Shown here: positions 22,051 through 36,777 of the stretch, piece by piece
Numbering within the stretch: position 1 is the stretch's first letter
Layout of the letters: each line of letters begins with the position of its first letter
NCBI RefSeq assembly: GCF_017591435.1
Contig: NC_059294.1
Location: 18,574,743-18,638,742 of the forward strand
Source: Portunus trituberculatus
Taxonomy: Eukaryota > Arthropoda > Malacostraca > Decapoda > Portunidae
Direction: 5' to 3'
Length of the DNA stretch: 64,000 nucleotides
Notes under the pieces: model-generated
Databases searched by the model: none
What the model was told of the DNA's origin: nothing
Seen by the model: the letters and a program-made list of their open reading frames with translations, nothing else
Translations under genes and position numbers: made by a program

Positions 22051-23095
<1,045 letters not shown>

Positions 23096-23660
23096 TTAAG
23101 AGGGAGGTATCGAGGCATTTGCTCCCCTAATTCTGGCTGACAGTTTTGGCACTTTTTGTACTCTTTGGAGAGCCAGCGCTCAAGTGGGCTTTTTTCTAAC
23201 TTTCTTTTTTTTTACCTTGGCTGGTCCTCTTCCCTATGTAAAAAAAAAAAAAAAAGGGAACCCCCACTTAACGAATGTTCACATAACGAAATTTCGCTAC
23301 AACGAACGTTTCCTTTTACTACCATCTGCTCGTATAACAAACACCAAACTTGCTTTGATGAAATTTTATCCAGGTAATTTTTTCCAAGTTTGAAAGCCCC
23401 GCCGTATCATGCAAGCCAACAGGCTTTTGAATACACCAGTGCCTCTCATGGACAAAATGGGCACCACTCACTCCCCCTACTCTTCCCCGCTCTTAGTTCA
23501 AAACATATATAGGGTCCAGCACCAGCTTGTCATCTCACGCTCAACAAGCCACCAAAACACCCTTCAAAGTCGCCTAGCGTTGCTAAGAAGAAAAGGAAGT
23601 CTCTTACTCTTGAAGTGAAGCTGGATATTATTCACAGGCACGAGAGAGGCTAGAAAACTA

Positions 23661-24519
23661 CCGTATTTTACGGCTTGTAAGACGCTGCATCTTGGAAGAT
23701 GCACCCTAATATTTGAAAGAAATTTCTAAGAAAAAAAAAGTCATTCTCATACAAGAGCGCATTCACCATATACCCAATCACTGAACACAAAAATATCAGA
23801 AGCAAGGAGTCTGCAAGACACTATTGTTTCACCACTCATTACAAATTTGCTGGAGCACTCCCCACAAATTTAAAACTATGTAAATAAAAGCACCATAGGT
23901 AAATACATATATACAGTGAAACAGTCCATCTCTTCTTGTTTTAGTGGCGGGCGACGGCATGTTTTGGACCTGTTGTTTACATTACGGAATCACTTGTCCA
24001 ATCGCTGAAACCGAACGCGTCAGTGCTGCAGTTTGTATTTATTTTATTTTGCAGTCGTGCTTCATAGGATTTATCATTGTGAATACAATTCACAAGTAAA
24101 GTTTTGACTCTTGCTTGAATGAGTAAGCCACTTGGATGTTCTATTAATAAAGGTATAAAGGCACCTGGCATGATGTGTGTGCGTTCGTGTGCATGTATGT
24201 GTGTGTTGCAATGAGACGAGGGAGCGGCCTGTTTTCTCCACAAGCTGAGTAGGCTGCAGGAAGGATTATGGTATTGGAAATACTTGTAACACCTAAGTAC
24301 TGAGTTTACATAATATAAAAGACTAAATTAAATGGTACTTAAGCTAACATCATAATGTGGTGACTCAACATACAAATCGAGGTCGCTATCTGTCACGTGT
24401 CCAAGCTCACTTGAGGTTGGATGCTGCCTTACAATACAACATTCATCTTAGAAGACGCACTAGTATTTTTCAGGGTATTTTTTAGGAAAAAAGTGCGTCT
24501 TGTAAGCCGTAAAATACGG
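23661..24519. mobile_element. TIR element with 25-bp perfect ends, TA target, 859 bp
   Basis: CCGTATTTTACGGCTTGTAA followed by GACGC is perfectly inverted at the right end, with TA duplicated on both sides. The empty site is visible in T4 (GAAAACTATAGCAATG). No transposase is evident; AT-rich interior. A Tc1/mariner-type non-autonomous element is most likely. Confidence 0.87.
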
Positions 24520-24862
24520 TAATAGTATTGCTCGCCACCATGGCTTGACTCCATCTACTGTCTCTACTATTTTCAAGTCAGCAGACTTTATTAAGAATGC
24601 TGGTGAGACTGTATCTTCCTTGCAAGGTAAAACAACCACCTGAACTCGTGACTCTGCAATGGATAAAATGGAAAGCCTTGTGGAAATGTGGTACATAAGT
24701 TTTGTATGCGGTACAATGATGCGCCCTTTGTTTACATTCCACAGGTTGCCAGCTAGCATCTTTCCTGCTCCACTCTCCCTCCCTTCATAAATTTATGATT
24801 ATCAACATTATAAAGTTACTTACATACATATATTAGTGTACATTATAATGACTTAGTTTTAA

Positions 24863-25819
24863 CCTGTAGAATCTGATCAAAGGTATATGGCTATCTCTCC
24901 GTGATCTGGCTAAATCACGAAATTATCGAGTGTTACAGAGTTGAATGGAAACACTTTTATCATCAATAGACTTATGATGTGCACATACTGGTAAAATATT
25001 TCGGCAATACTGACTTTAGTTTCGCGACACCAAAGCCTTGAAGCTGGAGAGTGGCGCGAGTTGGCAACCACTGTCCCGGCCCTATACAACGCCCCTGGAG
25101 ACGTAGTAGTAGTACCGCTAGTAGAAGGCTGAGTAGTAGTGGCAGTAGTAATAGTGCTAGTAGAAGAAGAAGTAGTATGGAGAGAGACAGTGGTGGTGAT
25201 AGGTTGTGTGGTAGGCTGTGAGTGAGTAGATAAGGCACGCGCTGTCCTCTTATCTCTCTCGTGTGGTCGACCTCGGACAGTCGACCTGCCTGCTCGACCT
25301 GCAGAGAATCTACGGGAGGTCTTAGCTTCCCTTGAAGCTGCAGGGACACCAGTAGAGGCTGTAGATATCAATTCAGAAGCGGCTAATGGTGTAGGTTGGG
25401 TGGTGGTGGTAGGAGTCTCTATAACGAGGCTCGACTCATTTCCTTGCCCTCTCATTGCCCTACGAGGCCTTACAGGATGAGATTGTCTTTCATCCTCACT
25501 CTCACTAGAATATACTAGCTTTCTTTTCTCCGGAGGAACCATTTTCAGTAACAAAACTAACACAAAACTGCAAATATGGCGAGCAACTGCGAAGCACGAA
25601 TGTACTCCACAAGCGACCCTGGCAAATTGAGCGTGATATGCCTAGTTTCAATTTCTCTCACCAGGGGTGTAGTGGGAGGGTAGGAGTACCAGTGTAATCA
25701 TTTTGACAGCATTACCAATTAAAGCGCATTTGTGGTGCATTGCTGAATATCCTGTCACCCGGGTGGCATATCGGACTCGTGTACCAATTCCACCCGGGTG
25801 GCGTATCGGACTTTGTAGG
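24863..25819 (-). mobile_element. piggyBac-like internally deleted element, 957 bp
   Basis: Flanked by TTAA on both sides with outer ends CCTGTAGA and (inverted) CCTACAAAG. Near the right end are two direct copies of CCGATAxGCCACCCGGGTG, resembling subterminal binding repeats. It carries the 5' part of an ORF (25563-24910) on the minus strand. The TTAA-CCT pattern and the acidic N-terminal ORF fit piggyBac, but no DDD catalytic part is present. Confidence 0.68.
24910..25563 (-). pseudogene. Ser/Thr-rich transposon ORF, N-terminal part (piggyBac-like?)
   Basis: An open frame with a likely start at the internal Met of MVPPEKRKLVYSSESEDERQ. It is basic and acidic at first (RKLVYSSESEDE), then low-complexity Thr/Ser/Pro-rich with TTTTQPTP and STSTITTATTTQPSTSGTTT. 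A short acidic N-terminus followed by a disordered linker is usual for piggyBac transposases, but the catalytic domain is absent. It is contained wholly inside the TTAA-flanked element, so it is not a host gene. Confidence 0.55.
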
Positions 25820-26021
25820 TTAAATTAAACTGCTTAAATGTTTAACTTCATAATTTTTACTTTCATTAAACCTTTTACTGTACTAAGATGCACTCTCACT
25901 TCGTTTACACTCAATGGAAGTTCAAGTCAGGGGTCAAACTTGTTATAATTGGTTCACTCAACGAAAATTCTCTTAACGAACGTTCTTTTAGGAATGTAAC
26001 CCGTTCATCAAGTGGGGGTTG

Positions 26022-26385
<364 letters not shown>

Positions 26386-26444
<59 letters not shown>
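26386..26444. repeat. (TA)n array
   Basis: Pure TA of about 58 bp following the MITE terminus. Confidence 0.95.
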
Positions 26445-26448
<4 letters not shown>

Positions 26449-26860
26449 CATCCAGCCTGATACACCATCTGGCTCCATTGCCTTTCTGACATTCAACTTA
26501 TCTAATAATCTTCCAATAATAATCTTTCTTGTGCACTGTGATCTCCTGTAACCCTTGGCAATGCAATGTCCTATTAGGTTCTGCGAAATTTTCTGCAGTG
26601 AACACCGTTTTGAAGCTTTCATTCATTATTTCACACATTTCCTTCTCTGTTTGGTATGTCTTCCCTCCTTTAACTATTTTTTGTATTGTTTCCATGTTCT
26701 TCATTTTGCCATTTATAAACTTGTAGAAAAGTTTGGATTTGTCAACTTTTATTCACCACATCTTTCTCAAAGTTTCTTTCTTCCTCTCTCCTTACTCTAA
26801 TATGTTTATTCATTTCTTGCATCTCTGTACCGCCATCTGTTATAGTCATTTCTCTGTTTT
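26445..26860 (-). mobile_element. LINE family D fragment, inverted copy
   Basis: The minus strand encodes MKNMETIQKIVKGGKTYQTE, CEIMNESFKTVFTAENFAEP and RKAMEPDGVSGWML, the linker and start of the reverse transcriptase. The same segment lies in plus orientation at 26940-27240, so the two are head-to-head with about 80 bp between. It has a frame break near 26545. Confidence 0.75.
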
Positions 26861-26939
26861 ACAGAGCTGGACACGTTACTGGATATTGGGTAATCCGGTA
26901 CCGCGCCTCCGGACCTCAAAATGTCAGGTAGTGTGAATA

Positions 26940-28285
26940 AAAGTTGACAAATCCAAACTTTTCTACAATAAATGGCAAAATGAAGAATATGGAAACAATA
27001 CAAAAAATAATTAAAGGCGGGAAGACATACCAAACAGAGAAGGAAATGTGTGAAATAATGAATGAAAGCTTCAAAACGGTGTTCACTGCAGAAAACTTCA
27101 CAGAACCTAATAGGACATTGCATTGCCAAGGGTTACAGGAGATCACAGTGTACAAGAAAGATTATTATTGGAAGATTATTAGATAAGTTGGATGTCAGAA
27201 AGGCAATGGGGCCAGATGGTGTATCAGGCTGGATGTTAAAAGAATGTAAAGAGCAACTACTGGATCCAATTTGGGAAATAATTACAAGTTTAATAAATGA
27301 AGGGAAAGTTCCACTAGAATGGAAGAGAGCCAATGTAATTCTGTTATTTAAAGGAAGAAAGGCAACTGAGCCACTAAACTACAGACCAGTGTCACTTACA
27401 AGTGTTTTGGGGAAGTTGTGTGAAATAATCATCAAAGAAAATGGATTAAATTTCTAGAAGAGGAACAAGTCATATCAAACAGACAATTTGGGTTCAGGAC
27501 AGGGAGGTCATGTGTATCAAACTTATTAAGCTTCTACTCAAGTTATTGCAGGACTGGAAAACAGAGATGGATGAGTGGACACAGTATACCTGGATTTAAA
27601 AAAGGCTTTTGATAAAGTCCCTCGTGGAAGACTACTTTGGAAACTAGAGAACATAAGAGGACTGCGAGGAACTTTGCTAGAATGGACAAGAGATCATTTA
27701 AAGGATAAAGAGATAAGAACTGTGATCAGAGATACATACTCATCTTGGGGTAAAGTAACAAGCGGAGTGCCACAAGTGTCAGTGTTAGCTCCCATTATGT
27801 TTCGGATTTATGTAAACAACATTCACATTTGGGTAAACAGTTATATTAATTTATTTGCTGATGATGCAAAGCTGCTAAGAGTTGTCAAAACCAGGGAGGA
27901 CTGTCTGCTGTTACAGGAAGATATAAACAAGATCTATGAGTGGAATAAGAAATGGAAATTGGAGTCTAATGCCAAGAAATGTCACATAATGGAACTAGGA
28001 AAGAGCAAAAGAAGACCGGTATGGAACTATTTGATGGGAGAGGAACAAATAATGAAGACTAAAGAGGAAAAAGATCTGGGAAGGATCATACAGGAAAATC
28101 TGAGCCCCAAAAAACACATAAGCAAGATATTTGGATATAAAATGTTGACTAATATATGAGTGGCATTTCAATACATGGACAAAAATATCATGAAAAAAAT
28201 CATCACAAGCATGATACATCCAAGGCTGGAGTGGTGTGGTCTTTGAGCTCTAAAAAGGATATAAGAAAATTGGAAAGTGGAACCA
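26940..28285 (+). mobile_element. LINE family D (CR1-like) reverse transcriptase fragment
   Basis: Plus-strand pieces encode GPDGVSGWMLKECKEQLLDP, EWKRANVILLFKG, YRPVSLTSVLGKLCE, FGFRTGRSCVSNLLS, YLDLKKAFDKVPRGRLLWKL, SGVPQVSVLAPIMF (PQG changed to PQV), NLFADDAKLLRVVKTREDC and KEEKDLGRIIQENLSPKKHI. FADD is intact. Frame breaks lie near 27190, 27460 and 27570. The C-terminal end decays after DIRKLESGTMRA at 28285, where a tRNA-like sequence begins. Confidence 0.8.
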
Positions 28286-29055
<770 letters not shown>

Positions 29056-29493
29056 TATGAGCCCTGGGGTAGTCCTGTGTGGGTATTAAAGGCGTGGTAG
29101 CTGGCTGGTCTTCCTCAAGAAGGCACAAGTAACAAGAAGGACAGCAGGTTGCCAGGAGAGGTGGACGCCTGAGGCCGCCAGGAAGGTGGTCAGGTTGAGT
29201 GTTGTGATGGCCAGGGCGGAGAGCCGGGAGCGTAATGCAGTATGTTGAGAGAGGAGGCATGGGCATTGAAGCAGGAAATGTTCCATGGCCTCAGGGGTAG
29301 TCCTACACCAAGGGCAGAAGGGGTCGCAAGACAGACATAGGCAATGCAAGTGAGCACTGAGCATGGTGTGGCCCAGGTGGAGGCAGGCGATGGCTGATGT
29401 GCCTTGCGCTCCTTCCCGTGACTGACTGACTGTTTGTTTGAATCTTGCAACAGTGCTCATCTTCCCCTGCGGATGGACGCCCCCATCCCTCAC
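29056..29493 (-). pseudogene. Family F LINE C-terminal end, minus copy (inverted)
   Basis: An open frame of 135 codons in 29493-29086 encodes ACLHLGHTMLSAHLHCLCLS, FCPWCRTTPEAMEHFLLQCP, CLLSQHTALRSRLSALAITT and PAVLLVTCAFLRKTSQLPRL. It is the C-terminal extension of a non-LTR polyprotein. Its 3' end faces that of the plus copy, with about 35 bp between, giving a long hairpin-forming inverted repeat. Confidence 0.75.
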
Positions 29494-29671
29494 CCCCTTA
29501 CTACCTGCGACCCACGCGCCATCTGTTAGAAGCGAGGTTCCCTAATCAATTCCTCCAGCCCGCTCATTGAACCCATATATCCTCCCTAGAATCTTTGGTC
29601 TGAGTGTAGGTTGGGCTTCCTCACTCGGGGCGACGGTTTTCTAGCGGGTGGGCTTTCAGATAGGGGTACCA

Positions 29672-29789
29672 TAAAAAGTACACCCTTTAGTGGCTAAAGG
29701 GTGTACTTTTTTTTTTTACATGTGAGCTTTACATGGGAATTTATGGGCTAAAGTTTAGCCCATAAATTCCTGTGTAAAGCCCACAAGTA
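29672..29789. repeat. Two adjacent perfect or near-perfect hairpins
   Basis: AAAAGTACACCCTTTAG / CTAAAGGGTGTACTTTT (29676-29712), then GGAATTTATGGGCTAAA / TTTAGCCCATAAATTCC with outer GTGAGCTTTACA / TGTGTAAAGCCCAC (29722-29783). Both are compact stem-loops. It could be a small fold-back element or two nested MITE relics. There is no coding. Confidence 0.7.
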
Positions 29790-29802
29790 AAAAAAAGAAA
29801 AA

Positions 29803-30003
29803 AAAATGGTGCTGGAATTAAAGAACCTCACATATGAAGAACGACTGAAGGAAATGGGACTACCAACCTTACGAGATAGAAGAGAACATGGGGACCAAAC
29901 AACAATGTACAAGACAGTCAATAGCATTGAAAAGATAGACAAGGAACACTATGAGCCCCCCTTGAACCCTGTACAACACAACTAGGTAAATACAACTAGG
30001 TAA

Positions 30004-30005
<2 letters not shown>
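29803..30005 (+). mobile_element. LINE (family D-like) 3' end with (CA)n tail
   Basis: Encodes ELKNLTYEERLKEMGLPTLR and DRREHGDQTTMYKTVNSIEK, then jumps to a 3' UTR (CCCTGTACAACACAACTAGG) with two tail units. An internal deletion has removed the ORF2 end. The (CA)n tail is joined directly to the next LINE copy. Confidence 0.78.

Positions 30006-30042
<37 letters not shown>
30006..30042. repeat. (CA)18 linker between two plus-strand LINE copies
   Basis: Pure CA between the tail units of the family D-like copy and the truncated 5' end of the family B copy. Confidence 0.95.
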
Positions 30043-30043
<1 letters not shown>

Positions 30044-31548
30044 GCTGTGGGACCTGATGGGGTATCAGGATGGATTTTAAGAGAATGCAGGGAGCAATTG
30101 GCAGAAAAAGTTTGTGAAGTAATTGATGCCTCATTAAGGGAAGGCGTAGTGCCCCAAGACTGGAAAAGAGCTAACATTGTCCCAATCTATAAATCAGGTA
30201 ACAAGAGAGACCCATTGAACTATAGACCAGTGTCACTTACAAGTGTGGTAGCTAAGATGTGTGAGAGGGTGGTGAAGACTAGATGGACAGACTTCTTGGA
30301 GAAAATGACATACTTTGTGAGTGTCAATTTGGTTTTAGGAAAGGGCGTTCATGCACGACAAACCTGATATGTTACTATTCGAGGGTGATAGATGTAATAC
30401 AGGAAAGAGATGGTTGGGCTGATGGAATATATCTGGATTTAAAAAAGGCCTTTGATAAGGTACCACACCAGAGACTGATCTGGAAACTTGAAATGGTAGG
30501 AGGAGTGCATGGCAGTTTACTAAAATGGATGGAAGACTTTTGGTAGGAAGAGAAATGAGAACAATAATTAAGGACAGACCATCAGAATGGGGATTGGTGG
30601 AGAGTGGAGTTCCACAGGGATCAGTGTTGGCACCAGTAATGTTCGCAGTCTACATAAATGACATGGTGGATGGGGTGTCCAGTTATGTGAGCCTATTTGC
30701 AGACGATGCAAAATTGTTACGAAAAGTGAGATGTGACAAAGATTGCGAACTACTCCAGGAAGACTTGGACAGAATATGGAAATGGAGCTGTACATGGCAA
30801 ATGGAGTTCAACACGACAAAATGCAAGAAAATAGAGTTTGGCAAGAGTGAAAGAAGAATCAGGAGTATGTACAAGATAGGAAATGAAGACATAAAACCAG
30901 TCATGAAGAAAAGACCTTGGGGTGACAATTACCAATGACCTATCGCCAGAGAGACATATAAACAAAATAATTGGAGAAGTATTGAACTTATTGAGGAACA
31001 TAAGAGTGGCGTTTGTATATCTAGATGAAGAAATGATGAAGAAAATAATTACTGCAATGATAAGACCGAGGCTTGAATATGCAACAATACAGTGGGCTCC
31101 GAACTTAAAGAAACACATAAGGAAACTAGAGAAAGTACAGAGGGCTGCAACGAAAATGGTGCCTGACTTAAGAGATTTGACTTATGAAGACAGACTGAAA
31201 AGAATGCAACTTCCAACCCTGGAAAACAGAAGAGAAAGGGGAGACCTGATAGCAATATACAGAGTGATGATTGGCATGGAAAAATGGATAGGGAAGATCT
31301 GTGTATGTGGAATGGAAGAATGTCGAGAGGGCATGGGAAAAACTAAAATGGCCACTTATAGGAGAGATGTGAAAAATATAGCTTCCTCATAGAAGGGTGG
31401 AAGCATGGAATAGTTTAGACGTGGAAGTGGTCAACGCAAGGAATATTCATGATTTTAAGAAAAAGCTGGACATTAATAGATATGGAGACGGGACAACACG
31501 AGCATAGCTCTTTTCCCGTATGTTACAATTAGGTAAATACAATTAGGT

Positions 31549-31550
<2 letters not shown>
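30043..31550 (+). mobile_element. CR1-like LINE family B copy, 5'-truncated, 1.5 kb
   Basis: Contains the RT and C-terminus: GPDGVSGWILRECREQLAEK, YRPVSLTSVVAKMCERVVKT, FGFRKGRSCTTNLICYYSRV, YLDLKKAFDKVPHQRLIWKL, SGVPQGSVLAPVMFAVYIND, SLFADDAKLLRKVRCDKDCE, ITNDLSPERHINKIIGEVLN and LPTLENRRERGDLIAIYRV. It is in pieces 30047-30367, 30283-30546, 30525-30938 and 30922-31392, so three or more single-base shifts. The tail (CAATTAGGTAAATA, two units) runs into (CA)n at 31551. Same family as copy L3. Confidence 0.88.

Positions 31551-31583
<33 letters not shown>
31551..31583. repeat. (CA)16 LINE tail 24 bp from the exon 4 donor
   Basis: On the gene's sense strand it is (GT)n beginning about 24 nt after the exon 4 donor GTGTGG. 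Confidence 0.95.
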
Positions 31584-31584
<1 letters not shown>

Positions 31585-31607
31585 CAATAATAGCTTCATA
31601 TCCACAC

Positions 31608-31771
31608 CAAAAGAATCTATTGTCTGTAGAAGAGGCTGTAGTGAAGCGGCGCTGAGCACACAGGGTGATATCCAGCACCTCCCCACTGCCACTCCCAGAT
31701 CCTGCTGTGCTGTAGTAAAAGCTCTCATTGGACAGCAACTTCTTCATCTCCTTAATCCATTGTTCCTCCTC
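31608..31771 (-). CDS. Synj: Synaptojanin exon 4 (residues 119-173)
   Basis: The exon starts EEEQWIKEMKKLLSNESFYY, continues through a Gly/Ser run and EVLDITLCAQRRFTT, and ends STDNRFFW, with Trp173 split TG|G. The FYYSTA...LDIT...DNRFFW order is the conserved core of the SAC N-lobe. The acceptor CCCCGGGCAG|GAG has a weak pyrimidine tract because the intron behind it is almost entirely trinucleotide repeat. The donor is TTTTG|GTGTGG. Only 24 bp separate the donor from the (CA)n tail of an antisense LINE insertion. Confidence 0.9.
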
Positions 31772-31794
31772 CTGCCCGGGGAATGATGATGAAT

Positions 31795-31926
31795 GTAGTA
31801 GTAGTAGAAGCAGTGGTGGTGGTGGTAGTAGTGGTGGTGGTGGTGGTGGTGGTGGTGGTGGTGGTGGTGGTGGTGGTGGTGGTGGTGGTGGTGGTGGTGG
31901 TGGTGGTGGTGGTGGTGGTGGTGGTG

Positions 31927-31981
<55 letters not shown>

Positions 31982-32155
31982 ATGTTGTTGTTGTTGTTGT
32001 TGTTGTGGTTGGTGGTTGTGGTGGTGGTGTTGTTTTGTTGTTGTTGTTGCTGTTGTGTTGTGGTGGTGGTGGTGGTGGTGGTGGTGGTGGTGGTGGTGGT
32101 GGTGGTGGTGGTGATGGTGGTGGTGATGGTGGTGGTGGTGGTGGTGGTGGTGGTG

Positions 32156-32223
<68 letters not shown>

Positions 32224-32314
32224 TGTTGTTGTGGTGGTGGTGGTGGTGGTGGTGGTGGTGGTGGTGGTGGTGGTGGTGGTGGTGGTGGTGGTGGTGGTGG
32301 TGGTGGTGGTGGTG
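31795..32314. repeat. Trinucleotide repeat block (GGT/AGT/TTG)n filling intron 3
   Basis: About 520 bp built of (GGT)n, (AGT)n and (TTG)n blocks with few interruptions. On the gene's sense strand it is ACC/ACT/CAA and makes up most of the 638-bp intron between exons 3 and 4. Long open frames over it (poly-Val, poly-Gly, poly-Thr, poly-Pro) are artefacts of the repeat. Confidence 0.96.
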
Positions 32315-32409
32315 ATGCTCTTATCATTATACAGGTATTTATACAAGTAGTACCATCATCAGTATATCTCTGCAATTTCAGTGGAAAATAGAAGAGAAGT
32401 TGACCTAAC

Positions 32410-32549
32410 CTGAGGTTTATAGTTGGATGGCCTCATAGAGTGGAGGGAGACAATGTCAATCTCCTGCAGGCGGTAGATGGCACTGCCCTGGATAAGGCAC
32501 ACTCGCACACATTTTGTTGCCACTACCAAGTACAGCTGCGTGTTCTCCC
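32410..32549 (-). CDS. Synj: Synaptojanin exon 3 (residues 72-118)
   Basis: The exon encodes ENTQLYLVVATKCVRVCLIQ and continues through a YRLQEIDIVSL block to SNYKPQ. It matches the family segment in which a hydrophobic strand (YLVLVTGC in vertebrate proteins) precedes the 'I-x-x-x-E-I/V-F/Y-R/K-I' strand. The acceptor is TTTTCAG at 32550 and the donor CAG|GTTAGG at 32409. It starts with two bases of a split codon (CGG, Arg72) and ends in phase 0. It follows a 24.6-kb intron and is only 638 bp from exon 4. Confidence 0.9.
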
Positions 32550-32748
32550 CTGAAAACAGACATACATGCAAAATCAGCCATCAGACAAATACCTGCCACA
32601 GCTCCGGAAAACATGCAAAATGAACCATGCCATGCAGCTCAGGAGTCCATCTTAAATTAGAGAGCAAATCCAAAATATAAACAAACAACAGGACTCAACT
32701 TATGTTACCATAAACCTGCAGTTAAAGTCTGCTAACAATTATCTCATT

Positions 32749-33023
32749 CAAAGGTTCTCAACCTGGGGTTTGCAAATCCCCCAAGGGATTCACAAGAAGA
32801 TTTACAGGAGTACTTAGATGGCTGATCTATATAATAATATCCTTTGCAGTACCATTGCACACTGAGTTAGTGTCAGTCACTAAATTAACATTAGGTAAGA
32901 TTTTCAAGGATACTTAGATGGCTGGTCTAATAATATTCTTTGCAGTACCATTGCATACTGAATTAGTGTTAGTCACTGAAGTCTGTTTGATGTTCTTAAT
33001 GAGAAAAAGCTTGAGAACCCCTG
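32749..33023. mobile_element. hAT-type MITE, about 275 bp
   Basis: Ends CAAAGGTTCTCAACCTGGGG and CTTGAGAACCCCTG are inverted, the classic hAT (Charlie-like) ends. The interior holds a duplicated block (ACTTAGATGGCTG ... CTTTGCAGTACCATTGCA). The 8-bp duplication is degraded. Confidence 0.72.
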
Positions 33024-33453
33024 ATCAAATGGATATATTCTATTTCTACTCAGCCAAATAATACATATCACTCTACTTTTAAACCAGTTCTTCCACCTAC
33101 ACAAGCAGTAAGTGGATTATGATTATGATCAGTCTATTTATAGAAATGCATATCAAAAAATCAAAAGAAAGCATTCATACACTTAGTGTGAACAAACATT
33201 ACCATTCTTCTGAGTATAATATAATGAAGCAAACTTCATATACAAGATTAGCTAGTCATTCAATCTTAAGCCAAAATACAGTATGAGCATTACAGATAGT
33301 AAGTCAAATAATTGCTATAAACTTCGAGTAACTTGAGATGACATACTTGAATAAAAAAACAACTAAAGCCTTCTTAATCAAACACTTAACTTATCAGGGA
33401 AGTGCATGTACATTGTGTAACACTTCATTGCAATGCAGAACATCCATGTAAAT

Positions 33454-33458
<5 letters not shown>
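33024..33458. other. Unassigned intron 2 sequence
   Basis: AT-rich sequence with no gene, RNA or repeat that I can recognise. Confidence 0.5.

Positions 33459-33533
<75 letters not shown>
33459..33533. repeat. (TA)n array before a Tigger-like end
   Basis: Pure TA, about 74 bp, ending at TACAGTAGAACC. Confidence 0.95.
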
Positions 33534-33536
<3 letters not shown>

Positions 33537-34320
33537 TAGAACCTTGAGTTACGAGCAGCTCAACTTCAGGGTAATCTGAGATATGAGTTTTGCTCAGTCA
33601 ATTTTTTGCTTTGACTTGCTAGCTAGCTAGCTCCAGGAATGCCTCTCCCCCTATATGACAGAGCAACATCCAGAATTCAACGCATTCAATCAACTTTTTT
33701 TTTTTTCCTTTTTTTGCCATGGAAGTATTTCTTGTGCTGTGCTAGTGTTTTGTGTTTTTTTTTGTACAATTCAATAAATAAATTTCTTTTGTCTGACCAT
33801 GGGTCCTAAGCAAGTGGCACTATGTAAGGATATATGCCTAACTTCCAAAACATTCTGAAAAGAAAGCTGAAACAAACCTCCTTGAACAACTATTTTGTGA
33901 AATGCCCTGCAGACAAAAACAATGAAGAAAATAAAGTTTATAAAAGGTGAAGTTAGGAAAAGAAAGCAATAAAGTCTAGCACTGAGAGTAAAACAAGTAA
34001 GTTCAGCAATTAAGCGAGAGTTTATAGTGAGCGAAAGTAACTGAGCAACAATGTTGTAAACAAATCTCAGTGGTCTCTGTTCTATCTTTCTTCAAACAAA
34101 TCTCAGTGGCCTCTGTTCTATCTCTCTTCATTTTGCCGATTTAAAACTTTATCTATACTATGATTAATGTCTACAGCGTCTAGTACAGTGTCATCAATGA
34201 GCTTTTCTTTGGTGAATATAGCAGCTATTTTTATACACTCCAGCTGATCGAGAGTTCCAAGTGAAGGAATCATTGGGGAAGACACGAGGATGTAACATTC
34301 CATGGAACATACCTCTAATC
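33534..34320. mobile_element. Tigger-like MITE type 3, left end clear, right end not found
   Basis: Starts CAGTAGAACCTTGAGTTACG after TA. The interior shares a coding-like segment, in the opposite orientation, with the MITE at 43358-44406: the minus-strand peptide here contains PSLGTLDQLECIKIAA and KEKLIDDTVLDAVDINHSID. The right boundary is inferred from where this similarity ends. Confidence 0.55.
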
Positions 34321-35994
<1,674 letters not shown>

Positions 35995-36029
35995 TACTGT
36001 ATATATCTAGATCTATCTATCTATCTATC

Positions 36030-36777
<748 letters not shown>

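Noticed and set aside
24910..25563. Host gene for a Ser/Thr-rich nuclear protein
   Set aside because: The frame lies wholly within a TTAA-flanked element nested in Tigger T3 and lacks a complete domain.
31744..32391. Long overlapping open frames of poly-Val, poly-Gly, poly-Thr, poly-Pro and poly-His
   Set aside because: They lie in several frames on both strands over a trinucleotide microsatellite inside synaptojanin intron 3. A repeat of period 3 has no stop codons in most frames, so openness means nothing.
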